Assembly: GCA_922989275.2 (NCBI GenBank) | Contig: OV277858.1 | Location: forward strand, 2,666,001 to 2,730,000 | DNA from: Gari tellinella | Taxonomy: Eukaryota > Mollusca > Bivalvia > Cardiida > Psammobiidae | DNA length: 64,000 nt | Direction of reading: 5' to 3' | Part shown: positions 32,463 to 44,389 of the stretch, piece by piece | Position numbering within the stretch: position 1 is the stretch's first letter | How the letters are laid out: every line of letters starts with the position of its first letter | Notes under the pieces: model-generated | What the model saw: the letters and a program-made list of their open reading frames with translations, nothing else | Database searches by the model: none | Told to the model about the DNA's origin: nothing | Made by a program: the position numbers and the translations under genes

Positions 32463-33158
32463 GGGCCCGTATTCTGAAACACTCTTAGATAACTTTTACT
32501 CTAAGTAAATCAATATTCTCTTAGTTTTCGGCAATTTAGTCTAAGTATTTGATGATATACTCTTAGAAAGTGAAAAAAACTAAGATAATTCTAAACTCGA
32601 CAGATTTCACTAAGTATAACGATATACTCTTAGAAAATCAATATAGTCTTAGTTTTCGGCCATTTCAACTAAGTATTTGGGGATTCCCTCTTAGAAAGAT
32701 GAAAAAAAACTAAGAAAATTCTCAACTCGCCCAATTTACTATAGAATTTTCTCAAAACTTTAGAAAACTGTGACCCTCTCTTAACTTTTTAGAATTTTCT
32801 AGGATTAGAACACGAACGTTTATTGAGCAGTAATAACAGGTAGAATAGATAATTCATTGAATAAAAATCGTTTATAGACCTATAGATACGTTTAGCGGAT
32901 GTTTTTGAGCCGACGTTTGTGTTTGAGTGGCTTCGTGAAATTGGGTCAAAGTCTGGGTGGGGTAACGTCATTACAAAGGACTGGGATTACTGTTTAAGAC
33001 ATTATTACATACGGTCTTCATCGCGAAAACGTGGAAAATATCGATATCTATTCAAAGTCTATAATTTTAGTAATATGACCACTGTATGTACCAAAACTAG
33101 CGTAAATACATAATTAGGTTCACAATTATAATTAACTAACAAGCCAAATTTCAACGAA

Positions 33159-33222
33159 GTCGCCGTAGCTCAATCGATTTTACTTGCATGTCGGGGGTCG
33201 CCGGTTCGAGCCACACAGGGTA
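33159..33222 (+). repeat. tRNA-like unit in left arm of the foldback element
   Basis: gtcgccgtagctcaatcgat...gccggttcgagccacac: recognisable A and B boxes, slightly shortened in the middle compared with the right-arm copy, followed by nine T. The 3' acceptor strand is not complementary to the 5' end, so it is tRNA-derived. Confidence 0.65.
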
Positions 33223-33477
33223 CAATCTTTTTTTTTCTTAACAACCCCCTTCTTTTTTTTTCTTTTTTTTTTTTTTTTTAAAAATCATCATTATTTCTAT
33301 AGATTCGTTTCTTTAGATTCAAATAACTGCTTAATTCTTTCAATGCCAAACTTTCGTAATAGTTTACTTCTTCACCGTTTCATTGTCGTCTGCTTCAATT
33401 TTGTTGCCTGCAATATCGTTTCAAAGTAAATTGTAAGGCAGTATGCCTGAAAAGAATTCAATATGAGTGCCAAATAG

Positions 33478-33535
33478 TTTGGATCCTCATCAGACGCCGC
33501 GTTACGCGGCGTCTGATCAAGGTCCAAACTGATTG
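33478..33535. repeat. Palindromic GACGCCGCG hairpin, left arm
   Basis: gatcctcatcagacgccgcg then ttacgcggcgtctgatcaagg, flanked by tttgga and tccaaa: a hairpin with about 20-bp stem and a 2-4 nt loop. Same family at 33833-33895, 26848-26905, 26632-26700, 54870-54930 and 9549-9605. Confidence 0.7.
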
Positions 33536-34481
33536 CAAACGTGATTTTAGGCGCCATTGAGAGTGAAAGGGTTAAAGCATGCTAAAATTGAAGTAAAAGT
33601 CTCCAATTAGAAATTTTCCTTCTTATTGTCATCCTGCTAGTTCTAGAAATGACTTTCATGTTTCTACTATTTCTTGATATTTGAAAAGCATTAAGAAAAG
33701 AGTCCTGCAGATTGATGTTTAACAATTGTCATGCAGAATTGTCATCTGCTGCAAACACATCATCTGCAGAAAACAACATAAACAATTTGATACTTTCAAA
33801 ACTTAAAAACAGTAAAATATGACTGGAAATCAAGTTTGGATCATATCAGACGCCGCATAACGCGGCGTCTGATTTGGATCTTTACTGTATACAAACTGTT
33901 AACAAATTTTATCCAAGTCGCGCTTAGCATAATAAGAGGGTTTCTTTTAAAGCAGGCCGCCAATAAGAAGGAAACCTCTAATTGGAGACTTTTACATCAA
34001 TTCTAGCATGCTTTTACCCTTTCACTCTGGCGCCTAAATGCGCGTTTGCAAACAGATTGGATCTATTATCAGGATCCAAACTATTTGGCACTCGTATTGA
34101 ATTATTTTCAGTCATACAATTAACTTTAAAAAGATACTGTAGACAACAGAATTGAAGCAGACGACAATGAAACTGTGAGAATTAGACTCACTCTCGCCTA
34201 AAGGAACGTTTGCAAACATTTTGCACCTTGATCAGGATCCAAACTGTTTGACACTCGTATTGAATTATTTTCAGTTATACTTCCTTACATTTTAAGGCTT
34301 TGAAACGATATTGCAGGCAACAAACTTGAAGCAGACGACAAGAACATTTAAAGGAGTAAACTATCACAAAAGTTTGGCAGTGGAAGGATAAAGCAGTTAT
34401 TTGTATTTAAAGAAATGAATCTATGGAACTAGTGATGATAATTAAAAAAAAAAGAAGGGGGTTGTTAAGAAAAAGAAGATC

Positions 34482-34552
34482 GTACCCTGTGTGGCTCGAA
34501 CCGGCTACCCCCGTCATGCCAGGCAGAGTCGCTATCGATTGAGCTACGGCGA
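34482..34552 (-). repeat. tRNA-like unit in right arm of the foldback element
   Basis: The minus strand reads gtcgccgtagctcaatcgat, then agcgactctgcctggcatga, then gggggtagccggttcgagcc, full tRNA length (about 71 nt) with D arm, T arm and a T-rich stretch after it. It is the fuller partner of the 33159-33222 copy. Pairing of the acceptor stem is poor. Confidence 0.65.
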
Positions 34553-34940
34553 CTTCGTTGAAATTTGGCTTGTTAGTTAATTATAATTGTGAACCTAATT
34601 ATGTATTTACGCTTATGTATAAACACTTTTTATTCAATTAATTATCTATTCTACTTATTCTGGGACAATGCTTGCTGCTTTATAAACGGGAGAAGAAACC
34701 AAACCCGAAAACTACACCGCAAATAAACAGTAACACATGTTAGTATGCGAGAAGAGTGACGTCATTTTAGTCGGGAAAGTCCCTGACAACGGCCAAAATT
34801 TACTCTTAGTTTTTTTTTCGCTTAGAAAATAATTTAGTATTTCCTTAGAGTAAAAGTTAGCGAAAAATAATCTTAGTTGAACATTTTAGAGTTTAGAAAT
34901 TTCTAATTAAAATACTTAGAATGTTTCAGAATACGGCCCC

Positions 34941-35162
34941 TGTTATCAGTTGGTATGAGAACATTTGGGCATTGATGAATAGCAAACAAAGGCATAAACT
35001 ATCTTATGCAATATTTAAGATGTGCTTTGATTTGAACTTTATCAAATTGAATATAAGCGTTAACCTGGGAACACATAGAAACAGCTGTCTGCTTTTTAAG
35101 CCATTTGTATAGGTATATCAGTGCCTGTAGCTTCAAACGAAGCATTATAATTTATTCTTTTT
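34941..35162. other. Unassigned sequence
   Basis: Short unique-looking stretch; the 63-codon frame at 34921-35112 has no motif. Confidence 0.35.
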
Positions 35163-36530
35163 AGCTCACCTGGCACAAATTGCCAAGGTGAGCTTTTCTG
35201 ATCGTGCTATGTCCGTCGTCCGTCGTCCGTCCGTCGTCAACAATTTCTTTAAACGAAATCTCCTCCTAAACTACAGGATGGATTTTAACCAAAATTGGCA
35301 GAAATGATCCTTATATGGTCCTCTTTAAAATTTGTTCAAATATTTCCGGTCCGTTGCATATCTAGGTCACCGGAGCTAAATATAGATCGTTTCAATAAAA
35401 ACTTAAAAAATATTCTTCTCTGAAACCACAGTACCCTGAGCTTAGATATTTGGCACAAAGCATCATCTATAGGTCCTCTATCAAGATTGTTAAAATTATG
35501 TCCCTGGGGTCAAAAATAGCCCCGCCCCGGGGGTCGTAATTTTACATAGAGTTATATAGTGAAATCTTCAAACCTCTTCTTCTCTGAAAGTAATATAGCT
35601 AGAGCTTTGATATTTGGCATAGTGTAACTTCTAGAGATACTTTACCAATCTGGTTCATATGTTTCCGGTCCGTTGCACATCTAGGTCACAGGAGCTAAAA
35701 ATAGATGTTTTCAATTAAAACTTTAAAAAATCTTCTTCTCTGAAACCACAGTACCCCAACCTTAGATATTTGGCACAAAACATCATCTAGAAGTCCTCTA
35801 TCAAGATTGTTCAAAGTATGTCCCCGGGGTCAAAAATGGCCCCGCCCAGGGGGTCACAAATTTACATAGAGTTATATAGTGAAATCTTCAAACCTCTTCT
35901 TCTCTGAAACTAATATAGAGTTAGCTTTGATATTTGCATGGTGCCACTTCTAGAGGTACTTTACCAATATTGTTCAAATGTTTCCGGTTTGTTGCATATC
36001 TAGGTCACAGGAGCTAAAAATATATTTTTTCAATTAAAACTTTAAAAAATCTTCTTCTCTTAAACTACAGTTCTCCGAGCTTAGATATTTGGCACAAAGC
36101 ATCATCTTCAGGTCCTCTATTAAGATTGTGCAAATTATGTCCCTGGGGTCAAAAATGACCCTGCACCGGGGGTCACAAATTTACATAGAGTTATATTGTG
36201 AAATCTTCAAACCTCTTCTTCTCTGAAACTAATATAGCTAGAGCTTTGATATTTGGCATAGTGTAACTTCTAGACGTATACTTTATCAATATTATTCAAA
36301 TGGTTCTGGTCCGTTGCATATCTAGGTCACAGGAGCTAAAAATAGATTATTTTAATAAACAATCTTCTCTTTAACTACAGTACCCTAAGCTTAGCTATTC
36401 TGCACTCAACATCATCCAATCAGCAATTGGCACAATCATGTTGTCATAATTGATCAGCTTTCTAAGATATGTTACATTTACATCAACGGTCCCAGGTGAG
36501 CGATTTAGGGCCGTATACGGCTCTTGTTTA
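35163..36530 (+). repeat. F3 hairpin-headed repeat, copy a, with alternating A/B units
   Basis: Head: agctcacctggcacaaattg ccaaggtgagct (32-nt hairpin), then GTCCGTC-rich leader. Body: alternating ~155- and ~164-bp units, type A (ctctgaaaccacagtaccct...ttagatatttggcac) and type B (ctctgaaactaatatagcta...tttgatatttggcat), giving a ~320-bp AB period repeated about three and a half times. Tail: ggtgagcgatttagggccgt atacggctcttgtt, another short hairpin. No ORF. Similar architecture appears at 37888 and 47251. Confidence 0.75.
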
Positions 36531-37887
36531 CCATTGTCTTATTATTCATACCTATAGCTTTTATTATGAGAAGTTTCATCAATTTATTTCAGTTAAATTT
36601 TGATCTAGTGAGTGTTTTCATTGAATTGGAGCCGAAAACAATTAAGAAAATATAACATATATATCGGGCAAAAAAAGATCCTTCGGAGATTTCATTTGGT
36701 CGCATATGTCCATAAAGCAGGTTTGAAGTAAAACAGAAGTGCTTTAAGGCAAAATCTGCATTACTTTCAACCTGCTTTAAGTTGTCACCTGTCTTCAAAG
36801 CAAGAAATAAGTTATAGGATATAGGGTAAATTTTTCACCTGAAGGACTCAATTTTTGTCAGACTCATTGTTTTACAGAATGAGACTCATTCATCTGATTT
36901 CTAAAATAATCACTGCTCTAGAAGCTACAAATCTCATTTGATCTTAATGAAACTTTTCTCACATTTTTTGCCTCATCAAAATCTAGGCCATGATTGAATG
37001 TGGGTCATGTGAGGTCAAAATCTAGAGCACTATAGGTCAAGTTTTACATGGTGTACCATGTGAACAATATAGGACCATCGTGGCCCTTGTTTTTAAAGTG
37101 TTGCATGTAGTTAAAGTTAGTATGTGTGTCATATTTTGTCAATTTGAGAAAGAGATGATTTCAGTTTGGAAGATCACGTAACACAGTGGGGAAAAAAGAA
37201 AAAGCTCAGGTAATACTGATTGATGCATTTTATGCGGCTCACCATATATTCTAGTGTAAACATACTGTATTTCTCTGTAAAAATACCAGTATGACTTATA
37301 GTTGGGGCAAATTGTTTCGGTCCTCGCTGCTTGTCTGTCCACAGCTTGAAATTTGACCATAAAGTTTGAATCACATATAATCTATAAAGACATCAATAAA
37401 ATATGATAGAGACTTCATAGTTTGCAATTGGTCTCAATTTAAGGTCAAGGTCATGTAGAGGTTATTTCAATACTTAATAGGCTGAATTTAACATTGGTCA
37501 TAACTTTTGAACTTAGTAACATGTGATAGAAACTTCATAGTCGGTATGTGTACTCATCTGATAAAGCTCTTGATTTTAATACAAGTTTCGTCATGTCTGT
37601 CAAAGTCATAAGAGGTTATGGTACAGTCAGGCATAGTATTGACTTCAATACATATATATATACAGACATATCTTATTGACCAGGAGTGCAGTGTATAAGA
37701 ACCGTTACTCCGTCATCAGTATTTTTATTGTTTGTTGTTATATTTTATCGAATGTAGCCTTGTCTGGAACATAATAATTTGCCAAAGTATAAGAGTTATT
37801 GACTTAAAACTTAATAGACAGATTATGTATATATCATTGTCTAGGAGTACCATGCTCAAGAACTGTTACTCTGTCATCAGTATTTTT
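36531..37887. repeat. Mixed decayed repeats
   Basis: Contains a copy of the gcaggttgaaagtaaagcag palindromic family (36718-36830), a 5'-truncated F3 end (36900-37095, finishing gaccatcgtggcccttgttt), a degenerate ~155-bp-unit repeat (37370-37640) and a two-copy block at about 37665-37885 (tactccgtcatcagtatttt / tactctgtcatcagtatttt). No gene. Confidence 0.5.
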
Positions 37888-39472
37888 AGCTCACCTGGCA
37901 CTTAAGTGCCAAGGTGAGCCATTAGGATCGCTGGATGTCTGTCCTCCGTCCACAATTGCTTGTTAACATTTAAATGGCCACACATTTCATTGGATCTTCA
38001 TGAAACTTAATAACAATGTTTATCTTAATGAAATCTAAGTCAAGTGCGAATGAGGTCATGTCCGGTTAAAAACTAGGTCACAAGGTCAAATCAAAGAAAA
38101 ACCTTGTTAACACTCTAAGGACTACACATTTCTTTTGGTATTCATGATAATTAGTTTTAATGTTTGTCTTGAAAAATGTAGGTCAAGTTCGAATGTGGGT
38201 CATGTCCAGTCAAAACTAGGTCAATATGTCAAATCATAGTAAAAACCTCTAGAGGCTACAAATCTCATTGTATCTGAATGATTCTTTTTTAAATGTTAAC
38301 CTCATTTATATCAAGGTCAAGTTTGAATGTGAGTCATGGCCAGTTAAAAACTAGGTCACTAGGTCAAATCATCAAAACCTTATGAACAGTCTCTAGAGGC
38401 TACAAATCTAATTGGATTTAAATGCAACCAGGGTATAATGTTTGCCTAATTGATATCTATGTCAAGTTTGAATGCTGGTCAGTTCGGGTCTAAAACTTGG
38501 TCATTAGCCACTAGGGCAATTCATAGGAAAACCTTGTTAACACTTTAGAGGCTACAAAACTCATCCAATCTTCATGACACTTACTTAAAATGTTTGCCTC
38601 ATTGATATCTAGGTCAAATTCCAACATGGGTCAGGTCTGGTCAAACTCTCAGTCACTAGGTCAAATAATTGGATAACCTTACTCATACCCTAGAGGCTAC
38701 AAAACTTATCCGATCTTCATGACACTTGGTAAGAATGTTTGCCCAATTGATATCCAGGTCAAGTGTTAATGTGGGTCATGTCTGGTCAAAAACTAGGTTA
38801 CTCTAGGTCAAATCATAAAACACTTTGTTAACATTCTAGAGGCTACAAGTCTCAATGGCTTTAAATGCAAAAAAAATTAGAATGTTTGCCTAATTAATAA
38901 TATGGGTCATGTCAGGTCAAAACTAGGTCACTAGGTCAAATCAAAACCAGTGTTAACTCAGATCTGAATGATGCTTGCCTACATCAAATCAAGGTCAAAA
39001 TCAAATGAGGGTTGTGTCTGGTCAAAAACTAGGTTACTAGGTCAACTCATAGAAACATCTTGTTAACATTCTATTGTTGATTGTGGGTCATGTCTAGTCA
39101 TACATAATCTAGGTGGGGGCCTCCGTGGCCTAGCGGTATAGTCACTGTGACTTACATCACTAAGCTCCTCACCGCTGTGAGTTCGAATCCCAGTAAGGTC
39201 GTTCGGATTTTTCATGTGGGGAAGCCTTCCAGCTGGCTTGCGGAAGGTCGGTGGTTCTACCCAGTTGCCGATTTGTGCCTGTTACAGTGCATAAAGGGCT
39301 TCTGGGGTCTTCTTCCACCTGTGATTAGCTGGACGTCGCGATATGACTGAAATACTGTTGAAAGCGACGTAAAATCAAAACAAACAAACAAACAGACATA
39401 ATCTAGGTCACTATAGGTCAAGTTTTACATGGTGTACCAGGCGAGCGATTTAGGGTCAATGTGTCCCTTGTT
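37888..39472 (+). repeat. F3 hairpin-headed repeat, copy b, interrupted by SINE A
   Basis: Head agctcacctggcacttaagt gccaaggtgagcc, then short leader, then about seven ~155-bp units (each with cttgttaacac..ctagaggctacaaat and aggtcaagt.tgaatgtgggt), tail gcgagcgatttagggtcaat. A SINE interrupts it at 39115-39395. Confidence 0.75.
39115..39395 (+). mobile_element. tRNA-headed SINE, copy A, with perfect 13-bp TSD
   Basis: Begins gggggcctccgtggcctagc; A box TGGCCTAGCGG, B box agttcgaatcc, conserved body (aagccttccagctggcttgc; ggacgtcgcgatatgactga), tail of CAAA units. The 13-mer acataatctaggt flanks it exactly (39102-39114 and 39396-39408). This is a complete, relatively young SINE inserted by target-primed reverse transcription into the F3 repeat. 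The partner LINE is not identified. Confidence 0.95.
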
Positions 39473-40080
39473 GGAATTACTTCCCTTTGTTGTTATATTT
39501 AATCCAAATTAGGCTTGAAGTTATTGCATTTTGTTATAGTTAGGGAGCACATTAGTGCACACAACAATTTTATCCTGAAACATTTACCTCTTGTGACAAA
39601 ACCCTACTGGGGGTTTGAAACACCATTTCTGATTGGTCTAGTTTTCCAGCTCAGCCAGTGGCCTTAACTCTGTAATTCTTTGGAAGAGTGGAATGAAGAC
39701 TTGGGTTGTGAAAATTAACACTTCATTTTTAATTATGCATATACAAAGTTTTATATGAATTGGTACATAAATGTAGCATTGGTTTGGATCCAAAAATGTA
39801 CAAGTCCCATCAGTGGCCATAACTTCACCTATCTTAAAACAACTCACTTGAAAAATATCATGACATGCACATCTACACTTCATGTTAAATGCATATGCAA
39901 AGTTTTATGTCAATCGGTAAAGGAATGTAGAAGTAATTTGCATCAAAGCTTTTATCAGTAAGAAAAGGTCATACAGTAGCTGTTTGTCTTTGATTGGTAG
40001 AAAAAACTTCCCAAAACAACCATGTGATACTCCTTCATTTCTCTGGTGAGCTCTTCAGGACCCTTTTGTTGATCTTTTTT
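39473..40080. other. Unassigned sequence with weak F-type repeat texture
   Basis: Phrases such as tatgcatatacaaagtttta and tatgcaaagttttatgtcaa hint at two decayed units of about 165 bp. No gene. Confidence 0.35.
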
Positions 40081-40154
40081 ATGACCCCGGCATATGCAGA
40101 GGCATATAGTAATTGTCCATCCATGCGTGTGTGCGTCCGTAACAAGGTTAAGTA

Positions 40155-41326
40155 CACTCACCCAAAAAAGTTCCTTTACACTTTTATTTAGAGAACATAT
40201 CAGTAGCTCGTAGGCGTTATTTTCAATTGGTTACATTATATTGTTGGATTATCGTCGAGGTTTATTACTGTGAAGTCAAGCATAACAATATTTGTTTACC
40301 TTAGCCTCTAAACGGATAAAACGTATTCATAGCGTTGCACGTGCACAGGCGTGCATGATTCAGGTAGAGTCTCTACATCCAACAAAATTTAACAAGCGAT
40401 CAGTACAGGAAAGAAAAATTAAAATTTCGATATGTTCAAAAAGGCCACGTCAAAGTGACGCAGAGCGAAACTTAGCTGTTGAATATGCTACGGGCGGGGT
40501 TAAGAGTAACTGACGTCTCCCGGGACGTTGGTTGCACCAAACAGACAATTTATAACGTCAGCAATAAGGTCAACATCTTCTGGTCTGACAGAGATATTCA
40601 AAGATCCGGTCACCCCCGTGTAACAACGTTACGTGAGCACCGCATGATTACGTTGACGCACCTACTGTAATCGATTATTGACAGTATCCGTCAATATTTG
40701 GCGATACAGGATTCATGTTCACGCGACCATAAATCGTATTAGACAGAACCCTCGGCCAAAACCAGTCCGTCGTCCGTTTACTGGGCACACGTTACAAGAG
40801 ACTTTTTTCCAGATTATGACGTTAACGGCTAGCCTTCGCCCGGTTTGTCACCCGATTTAAACCCAGTCGAGAACATTTGGGATGAGCTGCTTCGAAAGTA
40901 CAAGTCAAATAATGACATTAACGCCATTGGTGACCCCTTAAACGCATTCTAGCTGGAATAGCAGCGCCTGCCTAATAACGTTACGTGCACTTCATGAGGC
41001 GACGTCTTCTGAGATGTACTCAGGTACATGAAGGCCATGGTGGTTATTGACTGTGAAATGAACAGATTTCGTCAAACTATTCGGTATTTCCAACCTTTCC
41101 GGGTAAATTCTGGCAAAGTTTTTTCTCGCTTAATTTTGTTTTACATCCCTATACATTTAAATGGGTAAAAAAGTCATGAAAGGATGATGACATTGGGACC
41201 AAAATCACACACCGTCCTACAGAGTCGTTTAGTTTTTGACTTTTTTAATAAGCTTCTCATTATCGATTGACTGGGAGGAAATATAAATGCCTTAAGGCGG
41301 TGTAAAGGAACTTTTTTGGGTGAGTG
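40155..41326 (+). mobile_element. Tc1-like transposon, 1172 bp, TA target duplication
   Basis: Perfect 27-bp terminal inverted repeats: cactcacccaaaaaagttcc tttacac at 40155-40181 and its inverse at 41300-41326. TA flanks both sides (40153-40154, 41327-41328). The empty site ggttaagtagatgttacc is present at two paralogous loci (around 45220 and 46570), which proves the boundaries. The transposase inside is broken and partly deleted. Confidence 0.95.
40292..41110 (+). pseudogene. Tc1-like transposase remnant
   Basis: Pieces in different frames: RPRQSDAERNLAV, then LRAGLRVTDVSRDVGCTKQT (first HTH), DRDIQRSGHPRVTTLREHRM (the GRPRVT linker of Tc1 proteins), a second HTH end NRIRQNPRPKPVRRPFTG, and finally HPDLNPVENIWDELLRK, the C-terminal part of the DDE domain with its glutamate. 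The segment carrying the first two catalytic aspartates is missing. Inactive. Confidence 0.85.
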
Positions 41327-41904
41327 TAGATGTTACCGTTTCGTCTAGCATCAACACCGCTTTCTCAAATACTTTGACACTTATACAGGTATTGCTTTGG
41401 ACCATTCCCTATCCACCAATATCAACAAACCATGATTTTGACATTGACCTTGACCTTATTTGTACTTAAAATATTTAGATATATATATTTTAAATGGGCT
41501 ATTTCTGGGAAAACTAGATTTTACCATTTCATCTAGCATCAACACAACTGACTACAATGTGTTGATACTTATACGGATATTGCCTTTGATCACTACCAAT
41601 CCACGCATATTACCCAACCTTGATTTTGACCGTGACCTTGACTTAATATGAACTTAGAATATTTTAAATAGGCTCTTTCTCAGTTAACTAGAATTTACCG
41701 TTTCATCTAGCATCAACACTGCCTAGTACAATGCTTTTGTACTTATACAGTTATTGACATGGACTATTACCAACTCACCAAGAACATCCAAACTCAGTTT
41801 GATCTTGATCGTGACCTAATTTTGACTTAGAAAAGATTTAGAATATTATTATTGTCAAGGATGCCACCGGGGGCATAAGTGTTTATTGAACGCGCAGTCT
41901 TGTT

Positions 41905-42056
41905 TCCATTTGTTATATGCTCAGATGGGATATAGGCTCTAGGTGACCATTTTGGCTGTAAAATTTGATATTTATCCAGAGTCATGATTGCCCATATGGG
42001 ACATAGTATTGTACGGTGAAATTTATCATATTTTATGCAATGTGTCACAAATACCT
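41905..42056. other. Spacer between F1a and the MITE
   Basis: Nothing recognised. Confidence 0.35.
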
Positions 42057-42280
42057 GGAGCCCGTTTCAGAAAACTTCGAACAACAAAAACGATTGTAAG
42101 TCTAAACTTTAAATACATTTAATATCTGATTTCTCCATCTAATCAAGCCTTGTGACTAAATAAACGACTCCAAACCGATGTCACAAGACAGCATTAGATG
42201 GAGAAATAAATAATAGTTGAGCATTTTATAATCTGACTTATGACAACATTTGTCGTATGAAGTTTTATGAAACGGGCCCC
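42057..42280. mobile_element. MITE of the 'ggggcccgtttcat' family, copy 2
   Basis: Left end ggagcccgtttcagaaaact; the inverted right end reads ggggcccgtttcataaaact. It shares the internal gatgtcacaagacagcatta with the copy at 21.2 kb. About 224 bp, non-coding. Confidence 0.75.
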
Positions 42281-43799
42281 TGGTTGCTAAATGTCTGATT
42301 TCTTTTAGAACTTTTGTGTAAAATGTAAGTTCGTTTTCTGTTTTTAAGGCAAAGACCAGATAATGGAATGTCTGAAAAGGTGCAAGCCACAGTCACTGGT
42401 AGCTTTTTGGAAACCCCAGCAGTATGTGAAAGCAATTAAAAAGCTTTTCAATGAAAGGAAAACACTGAGAACAGAAGCCAGAGCAACACATTAAAGAGAA
42501 TTACAGTGAACAAAACATGTGTCTGACGGGTTTATGGGGGGGGGGGGACACAAAGAGCATGCTGCTTGACACTTTTACATTGAGTGTTTCATAACTAACG
42601 AACTTGAACAATAACTTGGATATAATAAGTGTGACATATCAGTGAAAAGGACAATTATTTACTATTGTATAATGCACGATAAGATCACACAACTTGATAA
42701 ATCACAATACTAACCTTAATTACCCCTTTCAAGAGCACTTGAACATAGCACTTTTCGTACATTTTGCAATAAGTTCTCAAAAAGTTCATTTTGTTAAGTT
42801 TGACAGACTACAATGCTTACAGTTGTTGCGTTGGACCAATACCAATCAACTCATACTACCAAATGTTGAATTTACCTTGACCTAATTTGGGCTTTAAATA
42901 GCTTAAATGGGCTATTTCTTAGTTAACTAGACTTTACTGTTTCGTCTAGTATGAACACTATTTACTACAATCCTTGATACTTAAACAGTTATTGTCATGG
43001 ACCAATTCACTGTTATTGCTAAACCTCAATTTTAAGTTTAACTTGACTTAATTTGGACTCAAAAAGTTTCAGAATGGGACATAAGTGTTCATGGAAACAC
43101 CTTTGATAATATATTCTCAGAGCAAGTATAGCTATATTGTTGATATTTTACAAAATTATAATATCTCAAACAGTGTACCGTAGTTGGTGCATATTTGACA
43201 AAAAAAAGTATGGACTTATTTAGAATAATAAAGTGGCTATAATAGGGAAAGAATCGGGTCTCGCAGAGACCCACATGATTAAAAAATGTGGAGATCATGT
43301 GTTAGAAATTGCTATGTGGGCAGCTAGCCAGTTACCTGGAAGGGAGTCCTCTGTCGTTGACAATACACCCACCTCTGCACGTTAATAGAAACTCCGATGT
43401 TGATATACTTGTATCAAAGTTTATTAAAAAACAAATTACTAGTGCCCTGGAGTTGGGGTCATCTGGGTTAATGTTGTGACTTATCAAGTTAATATGTCTT
43501 CAAAACTATATGGGACAATGTGGGTGAATATCATCATGTTAATTTGCAAAAGTGATATTGAATGCCATCGTGGTTGTCATCTATTGCTTGTTTCAATATA
43601 TTGTCTACAGAAGTATTACAAGACTTGTTGTTTTCTTAACCTTCTCTTACTGAATATTCATGTAAGAATCTGACCCACAATGAACATCATCATCGGAGCT
43701 AGCTTATCATCTATTTACACATTCAAAATTTACAGTGTATTTGTCAAGATCACACTTGTCGTATTCAAACTGCGTAATCTGCCCGTCTGCTCGGTTCTT
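42281..43799. repeat. Mostly unassigned; headless F1 repeat at about 42830-43090
   Basis: Contains a G13 run at about 42537-42549 and a decayed F1 piece (ttactgtttcgtctagtatg at about 42946, with ttgacctaatttgggctt units). No gene; short frames at 43476-43877 have no recognised motif. Confidence 0.4.
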
Positions 43800-44389
43800 A
43801 TGCCTCCGGCATCGACAGATGCGGAGGCATATTGTTATCGTCATGTCCGTCTGTGTATCCGTAACAAGGTTAAGTAGAATTTACCGTTTCGTCTAGCATC
43901 AACACCGCTTACCCAAATGCTTGGATACTTATACAGTTGTTGCCTTGGATCATTCCCTATCCACCAATATCACCAAACTTTGATCTTGACATTGATCTTG
44001 ACCTTATTTGGACTTAGAATATTTTGAATAGGCTATTTCCTGGTTAACTAGAATATACCGTTTCGTCTAGCATCAACACATCTGACTACAATGCTTTGAT
44101 ACTTATACAGTTGTTGCATTTGACCATTCCCTATCCACCAAACTTTGATTTTGACCTTGACCTAATTTGGACTTAGAATATTTTAAATAGGCTATTTCCG
44201 GGTTAACTAGATTTTACCGTTTCGTCTAGCATCAACACTGTTTACTACAATGCTTCGATACTTATACAGTTATTGCTTTGGACCATTACCAACTCACCAA
44301 TAATACCCAAGCTCAGTTTGACCTTGACCTAATTTGGATGCCACCGGGGGAATTATAAGCGTTTATTGAACGTGCAGTCTTGTTTTTTT
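43800..44389 (+). repeat. F1 repeat, copy b
   Basis: Head atgcctccggcatcgacaga tgcggaggcat, leader, three ~170-bp units beginning near 43881, 44057 and 44216 (taccgtttcgtctagcatca), tail gccaccgggggaattataag. It starts the alternating F1-F2-F1-F2-F1 block. Confidence 0.75.

Larger units (their letters stand above)
32463..34940. mobile_element. 2.48-kb foldback element with ~1.1-kb imperfect arms
   Basis: The ends are inverted copies: left gggcccgtattctgaaac, right (inverted) ggggccgtattctgaaac. The arms continue with tctaag-rich sequence, then a shared block (gttcacaattataattaact), a tRNA-like unit, a T/A tract, aacaacccccttctt, then gtctgcttcaattttgttgc, and finally tctccaattagaaattt close to the centre (about 33620-33965). 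No transposase ORF. The terminus resembles the ggggcccgtttcat MITEs. A short flank similarity (tgtttt / tgttat) is not a convincing target duplication. Confidence 0.8.
40081..41904 (+). repeat. F1 hairpin-headed repeat, copy a, interrupted by a Tc1 element
   Basis: Head atgaccccggcatatgcaga ggcatat, GTCC-type leader, then ~180-bp units each starting with taccgtttc(g/a)tctagcatcaac (about 41334, 41521, 41697), tail gccaccgggggcataagtgt to cttgttt. The Tc1 element at 40155-41326 sits between leader and first unit. The uninterrupted arrangement is seen in F1c and F1d (ggttaagtagatgttaccg). Confidence 0.75.

Noticed and set aside
32451..34950. A target-site duplication for the foldback element
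   Set aside because: Flanks tgtttt and tgttat match only partly; not enough to claim.
37708..37885. cgtcatcag / tgtcatcag as minus-strand hammerhead cores
   Set aside because: No GAAA at the right distance and no helix II complementarity.
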